DNA from: Anaeramoeba flamelloides
Lineage: Eukaryota; Metamonada; Anaeramoebidae
Direction: 5' to 3'
NCBI GenBank assembly: GCA_027625915.1
Contig: JANTQA010000057.1
Coordinates: 2,170,001-2,234,000, forward strand
Length of the DNA: 64,000 bases
Of the stretch, positions 59,801 to 64,000 are shown in pieces. The notes beneath the pieces are model-generated. The model was not told the DNA's origin. It saw only the letters and a program-made list of their open reading frames with translations, and did no database searches. The translations under genes were made by a program, and so were the position numbers. Position 1 is the first letter of the stretch; every line of letters begins with the position of its first letter.

Positions 59801-62000
59801 TGAATAATTATTGTGAATTCAAGTGATCTTTTTTAAAATACACAAAATAATGAATTTTAAGGATTGGAAAGGTAATAGAAATATTTTTTATTGATTTTAT
59901 TTTTCTGATATATTTTGTTAAATTGATTAGTTGAAGTTGAGCAAATATTGTAAAAAAAAAGTTTTAAATAAATCCTAGTTTAATACTTCTAAAATAAGGA
60001 TATATATGTATTTATTAAAATTCAAAAGAATTAGCTAGAAAATATTATGGACATTTTGTAAGATAACAACAAAGGGTGCGTTTATTATTTTATTAATAAT
60101 AAATAAGTTCCTAAAACATTTCAATTAAGGTAAAAAAAAAAAAAAAGAATTTAATTAACATAAAATTGTTTAATAATATTAAAAGAATATTTTCAAATAA
60201 AAGGGATTGCTTTTTAAAAGCTTGAAACTATTGAATAAAAATTTATATAAGAAATACCAATAAAACCTGAAATTCTATTTTCTGAAATAGAATTTTGAAA
60301 AAAACTTGTTTATTATAATTATTTTTTGAGATCTATCGAGAATATTTAGATTTGGAGAATATTTGACAATTAGGTTTTAATCAAATAATTACAGAGTATT
60401 ATTTAAAATATAATCTGAAAATATAAAGTAAATAAGTTAAGTCTTAGATCCCAAAAAAAAATAATCTCCATAAAAAAATTAAATATATTTCTCCAAATTT
60501 AATATTTGTTTTTAAGAATATTATTTTCTCTTAAATTTTAATTGTTGATATTTTTAAAATTAAAGTTTTAGATATTTTTTTTTTAAATTTTTTAGTAATT
60601 AAGTAATTAAGAGCGCAATATAATTTTTAATGAACTATCACATATTTCAATTTCAGTTGTTGTTATGGTGTTGCTACACCCTTAAAACAGCATGGAATCA
60701 AAAATTTTTTCAATCAAACTTGTATTACATTTTAATAACTGAAGATATAGCTTGATACCTCTTAGTATTTTCTCTGAACCTCATAAATGTTTTTTTTTTT
60801 TTGTTTTTTTTTTGACTTCTTAACCTCAACTTTTGAATTTACAAACTTTGAGTGTCTCTTTAAATACCACAACTCATTTTAGGAAGAAAAATTTGATTGA
60901 ATATATACGCACGCATAATCCAGATGAAAAGAAAATGAAGTGAAAATGAAGTGAAAAATTTTTCTTTACAGATCCAAATACTGGCACACTCATTCGGGAG
61001 AGATCACCGATTCATTCTTTCTGTTTATTCTTCTCTTTAAAAATATTGGTGTTTTGATTCACAAAAAAAGTTACATACCTAAATACAATAAGGACTTGGT
61101 GTCTTTGTTAAGTGCGGCGTAAGAAAAATTCTTGAATGCTTTTGGTTCTTTTATTTCGGCCCCAAACCCGCCTTCATAATAAATAAAAGCAAGGTAATAA
61201 TAAGACGAAGTACTGCCTGCTTTAATTGCCATCTTGAAAAAACGCTTTGCCTTTTTATAATCTTTATCACAAGCGATCCCATGAAAATAAAAGTACCCAA
61301 CCCTATTTTGGAATAAAATTTTGAAAAACAAAAACTTTTGAGTGGAAATGAAAACAATCCAAAAGTTAAAAAATCAATTCAAAATGGTTTACATATAAAA
61401 AGAGTCCACATGATGAAACTGAGAGGCAATTTCCCAATAATGGAGTGCCTTTTTTCCGTTGGTTTGGATAGGATAACGTGTTTCTGTGGTATAAATCGTA
61501 GCAATTCGAAAAATGCTTTCGAAATGTCCCTGATCTGCGCCCAATTGTAACCACTTGAAGGCTATTTCGAATTCGCCCTCTTCTTCATGTTTGATCGCTA
61601 ACAAATAAATTGAGTCGTTGTCTGCCTTGCCTTCTGTGTTTGGTTCGATGACTATTAATGGCCATTCGACATTTTTTCGTTTTTGCAATGTGATTTCGAT
61701 ATGTTCTGACTTTTCCTTAGTTATTATTTTTGTTGTTGTCTTTGATGCATCCACCTGATCATACAATTTTCCTTCGATAAGTGTTTGGTGCCCAAGAAAC
61801 CCAGCTTTTATAGTTTCTTCTTGAACGTCAATTTCTAAATCTTGAATACCATTTCCCTGTTGGTTATTCAATATGATTGAGACACTATTTTTGTTCTGAG
61901 TAAAAGTGTAGCCAACAAATTCTTTAAATGTTTCTCCTTTTTCAACTGCTTCCTTCTTTTTGTCCTGGTTAATTGTGTTAGGGTTAGGTTTGTTTGTCAT
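56802..62000 (-). CDS. CS-domain / Sel1-repeat protein with C-terminal membrane anchor
   Basis: Three exons join in frame: 62000-61393, 61302-61079 and 57244-56802 (TAA), 424 aa. Introns are 90 and 3834 bp. The ATG at 62000 (MTNKPNPNTINQ) is the first in frame. Residues about 30-118 look like a p23/NudC-type CS domain: YTFTQNKNSVSIILN, DLEIDV, GFLGHQTLIEGKLYDQV, IEITLQKRKNVEWPLIV. Residues about 130-310 are Sel1-like (TPR-type) repeats: FKWLQLGADQGH, ALHYWEIASQFHHVDSFYMV, GYFYFHGIACDKDYKKAKRF and AKMCIEGQGVERDFEKA. A Lys-rich stretch precedes one hydrophobic helix (WAFSIPSFIAVTGFTFYMTY, about 391-410) and a short charged tail, so it is probably tail-anchored with the repeats in the cytosol. 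The likely role is a membrane-bound co-chaperone or scaffold. Each domain is clear, but the combination is unusual to me and the function is inferred. Confidence 0.88.
58193..58222 (+). repeat. short tandem repeat TTCTGTGAT
   Basis: Three direct 9-bp copies of TTCTGTGAT (the first reads TTGCTGTGAT) in the long intron of the CS/Sel1 gene. A minor microsatellite. Confidence 0.7.
58632..58765. repeat. inverted repeat, about 134 bp
   Basis: AAAATTAAATGCCACATTAG followed by AATGTTGAG on the left, and CTCAACATTC followed by TATTGTGGCATTTTTAATTT on the right. The arms are about 30-33 bp with a 60-bp loop, in the long intron of the CS/Sel1 gene. It could be a small MITE. Confidence 0.6.
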
Positions 62001-62102
62001 GACCAAAGAAATAATTTAAAAGTAAAAAAATGAAATCCTCGAGTTATTGCACATATCAAAAATTCTCTTGACTTTTTCCAAGCTTTGAGCATTTTCAGAG
62101 AC

Positions 62103-63135
62103 TTGAAAGATAATTTCCAAACCTTTCCGAGACTTTTCAGCACTTTTAAAAGGGAAAAAGATTGGTAAAAATCATGTGATGGTTTGTTTTGTGGAAAAAA
62201 AAAAGTGAAATCAAGAAAAAAAGTTCAACAAAGATTTTTTGATTGGTAACATTAATAGAAACCTGAAGAGAAGATGAATATAAGATCAATTAACAGAAGA
62301 AACCAATTAAAGTCCAAAGTAGAATCCAGTCTATGGTTATCAGTTGGATCACCAAGTAAAATTTAGATTTTCTATCATATCAATAATGTTTGTATGCTTT
62401 AGAGATCGCAAAAATAGACATATGTTTGAATGATCTTTGAATAATCAATCAACCAAAGAACAGTACTTATGTTAAGCCGTAGTACTTTAAGAATTGTTAT
62501 AACCATTGTGGAAAAAAAGTGAAACACCCTTTTTAATTGAGAACATTACCTGAAAATTCAAAGAAAGATCTATTAAAAAACGAATAAATAAATAAATAAA
62601 TACAAAACGAAGTATTCAGAACAATAATAGTTTTTTTTATACTATCTTTTGAAGGGATTTTTCTTTGATAGTTCAATTAATAAAAATTTGTTCAAAAAAT
62701 TGACTATTTTTTACGATCTCCAAAACAACACCTTGAATTTTGATAATCAAGTAGATTTAAATTGTATCAGTTGGATTGGTAGGAAATAATATAATGGATT
62801 ATTATTTGAAGTTAATTGGTTTCTTCTTTTTATTGATTTTACTTTTAGTTTTTTGGTAATGTTCCCATTTAAAATATGTGTTTCACTTTTTTTCCAAAAA
62901 GGTAATGTCGAATCCTTCATTTTTGTTTTTTATCATTTATTTTTTCTCTTATTAGTCGATATTACTTTTCATTTTCATGCTCTATTCATGTGACCAATTA
63001 AAAAATCTTTGTTGAACTTTTTTTCTTGATTTCACTTTTTTTTTTCCACAAAACAAACAATCACATAATTTTTACCAATCTTTTTCCCTTTTAAAAGTGC
63101 TGAAAAATCTTGGAAAGGTCGGAAAATTATCTTGA
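62103..63135. repeat. long inverted repeat between two divergent genes
   Basis: Arms 62103-62260 and 62981-63135 are near-identical complements (for example TTTTCAGCACTTTTAAAAGG, GGGAAAAAGATTGGTAAAAA, AGTTCAACAAAGATTTTTT). The arms end about 100 bp from the ATG of each flanking gene, which are transcribed outward. A family A MITE (62508-62896) sits in the centre. It is either a large foldback element filling the intergenic space or a duplicated, mirrored promoter module. Confidence 0.85.
62508..62896 (+). mobile_element. MITE family A, copy 1 (389 bp)
   Basis: The ends are GTGGAAAAAAAGTGAAACAC and, complemented, TTGGAAAAAAAGTGAAACAC. The TIR runs on to GAGAACATTACC/GGGAACATTACC. It matches 31691-32101 in reverse over its full length. 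The terminal GTGGAAAAAAAGTGAAA is also found inside the arms of the larger inverted repeat around it, so the two structures may be related. Confidence 0.75.
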
Positions 63136-63238
63136 AAACCTAACAAGGTTCAAAACTTTACATAAGTGATGAAATGTTATCTAAACTTTTTTAGAAGAAC
63201 AATTTTCATTTTTTTGTAAAATCCTTTCCTCTGTAAGT

Positions 63239-64000
63239 ATGACAAATAAAAAGGAAAAAAAAAATCTAAAAAGCACTCCTAATGATAACACTCAAGAAAA
63301 AAAGAACCCAACACTTAATGAAAGACCAACAAAAAAAGAATTAAAAAAGGTTAGCAACTTTGAAAAGGAATTTGAACAATTAGAAGACTTCCAGAAGTTT
63401 TGTAAATCACTTTATAATGATCCCAATTCATTAGAAACAAAAATATTGGAGCTATTTCGATCAGAAAAGAACCATCATCTTGCAAACACACTAATGAACA
63501 ACCCAACCATCTTTGCGGATTATTTTGTTCAGCTTTATGAAAAAGAACACTATAATAGACAATTACAGCAGTACCTCCAAAAAGCTAAGTACAAGGAAAA
63601 TTTGGACCATATGGAACAACAAAAAATCCTTGATCAGAAAAAAAGAATTCTTCAAAAACAACAGCAGCAACAAAAACAAACGAAATTCCTACAAAAACAA
63701 AAACGATTTTTTCAAGCAAAAAAGAAGAACAACAGAGGCTATTCCTGTGTCACTCCAAAAAAAACACAATCGTTTTATGGAAAAGGAAATGTGTTGGGGA
63801 GTAATTCAAAAAATAATTTTAACAGCAATTCAAATAATATTAATAAAAATTCAAATAATATTCGCCACAATAACATTTACAATACCAAGAGAAACCAATT
63901 GGGCGACAATAGTGTGAATCAAAATCGATTTATTAATCGCTTAGACAATAGAAACAGAACAAAAACAAAGCAAAGCCCGAAATCTTGGGATAACACAAGT
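63239..64000 (+). CDS. Q/N-rich coiled-coil protein, N-terminal part (runs off window)
   Basis: From ATG 63239 the frame stays open for 254 codons to the window end. The N-terminus (MTNKKEKKNLKSTPNDNTQE) is charged. Residues about 34-105 look like a folded helical domain: NFEKEFEQLEDFQKFCKSLY, ILELFRSEKNHHLANTLMNN, IFADYFVQLYEKEHYNRQL. Residues about 105-155 are a Gln/Lys-rich coiled coil (ILDQKKRILQKQQQQQKQ). From about 185 the chain is Asn-rich and probably disordered. I do not recognise a family. It is transcribed divergently from the CS/Sel1 gene across the inverted repeat. The first four residues, MTNK, are the same in both proteins, which may be chance. Confidence 0.75.
   Translation, partial: MTNKKEKKNLKSTPNDNTQEKKNPTLNERPTKKELKKVSNFEKEFEQLEDFQKFCKSLYNDPNSLETKILELFRSEKNHHLANTLMNNPTIFADYFVQLYEKEHYNRQLQQYLQKAKYKENLDHMEQQKILDQKKRILQKQQQQQKQTKFLQKQKRFFQAKKKNNRGYSCVTPKKTQSFYGKGNVLGSNSKNNFNSNSNNINKNSNNIRHNNIYNTKRNQLGDNSVNQNRFINRLDNRNRTKTKQSPKSWDNTS

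Noticed and set aside
1-64000. CRISPR arrays, bacterial operons, LTR or virus-derived elements
   Set aside because: The repeats lack regular spacers and the genes are spliced eukaryotic genes. I saw no paired LTRs, capsid, integrase or envelope-like frames.

Overview
The window is 64 kb of very AT-rich nuclear DNA from a unicellular eukaryote. Long homopolymers, N/K-rich proteins, many spliceosomal introns with GT...AG ends, and widely spaced genes all point that way. The gene set (heterotrimeric G-protein alpha subunit, DENN-PH protein, site-2 protease, glycogen phosphorylase, CS/Sel1 protein) would fit an amoeboid protist such as an anaeramoeba or an amoebozoan, but nothing here fixes the species. 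All complete genes use TAA or TAG as stops, so the standard code applies.

Layout. 1-2779: no gene recognised. 2780-15268 (-): DENN-domain/PH protein rebuilt from four exons. 15269-18179: intergenic. 18180-26606 (-): G-protein alpha subunit rebuilt from five exons. 26607-34138: long gene-poor stretch with a cluster of short inverted-repeat elements and one doubtful exon. 34139-34211 (+): initiator-type tRNA-Met. 34532-43404 (+): site-2 metalloprotease, four exons. 43405-48393: repeats and a LINE remnant. 48394-49167 (+): small unknown gene with a probable homopolymer frame problem. 49260-49479 (-): fragment of another gene, also with a frame break in a T run. 50337-52954 (+): glycogen phosphorylase, lacking its first exon. 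52955-56801: mobile elements. 56802-62000 (-): CS-domain/Sel1-repeat protein with a C-terminal membrane anchor. 63239-64000 (+): start of a Q/N-rich coiled-coil protein that runs off the window.

The introns fall into two classes: short (about 70-600 bp) and very long (1.7-6.2 kb). The long ones carry most of the repeats. Ten of thirteen recognised 3' splice sites end in AATAG.

The repeat fraction is rich and nested: two LINE 3' ends; two inverted copies of a roughly 1.28 kb non-autonomous DNA element, each with a different secondary insertion; several MITE families, some with TA or TTA target duplications; and at least five clusters of back-to-back hairpins joined by a GGCACTCTACGGCAC-type linker. 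I cannot assign the hairpin clusters to a known class, and they are the best candidate here for something undescribed. A second striking structure is a long inverted repeat filling the intergenic space between two divergently transcribed genes (62103-63135).

The genes are ordinary housekeeping, signalling and trafficking genes. Nothing suggests that they form a cluster with a common function.
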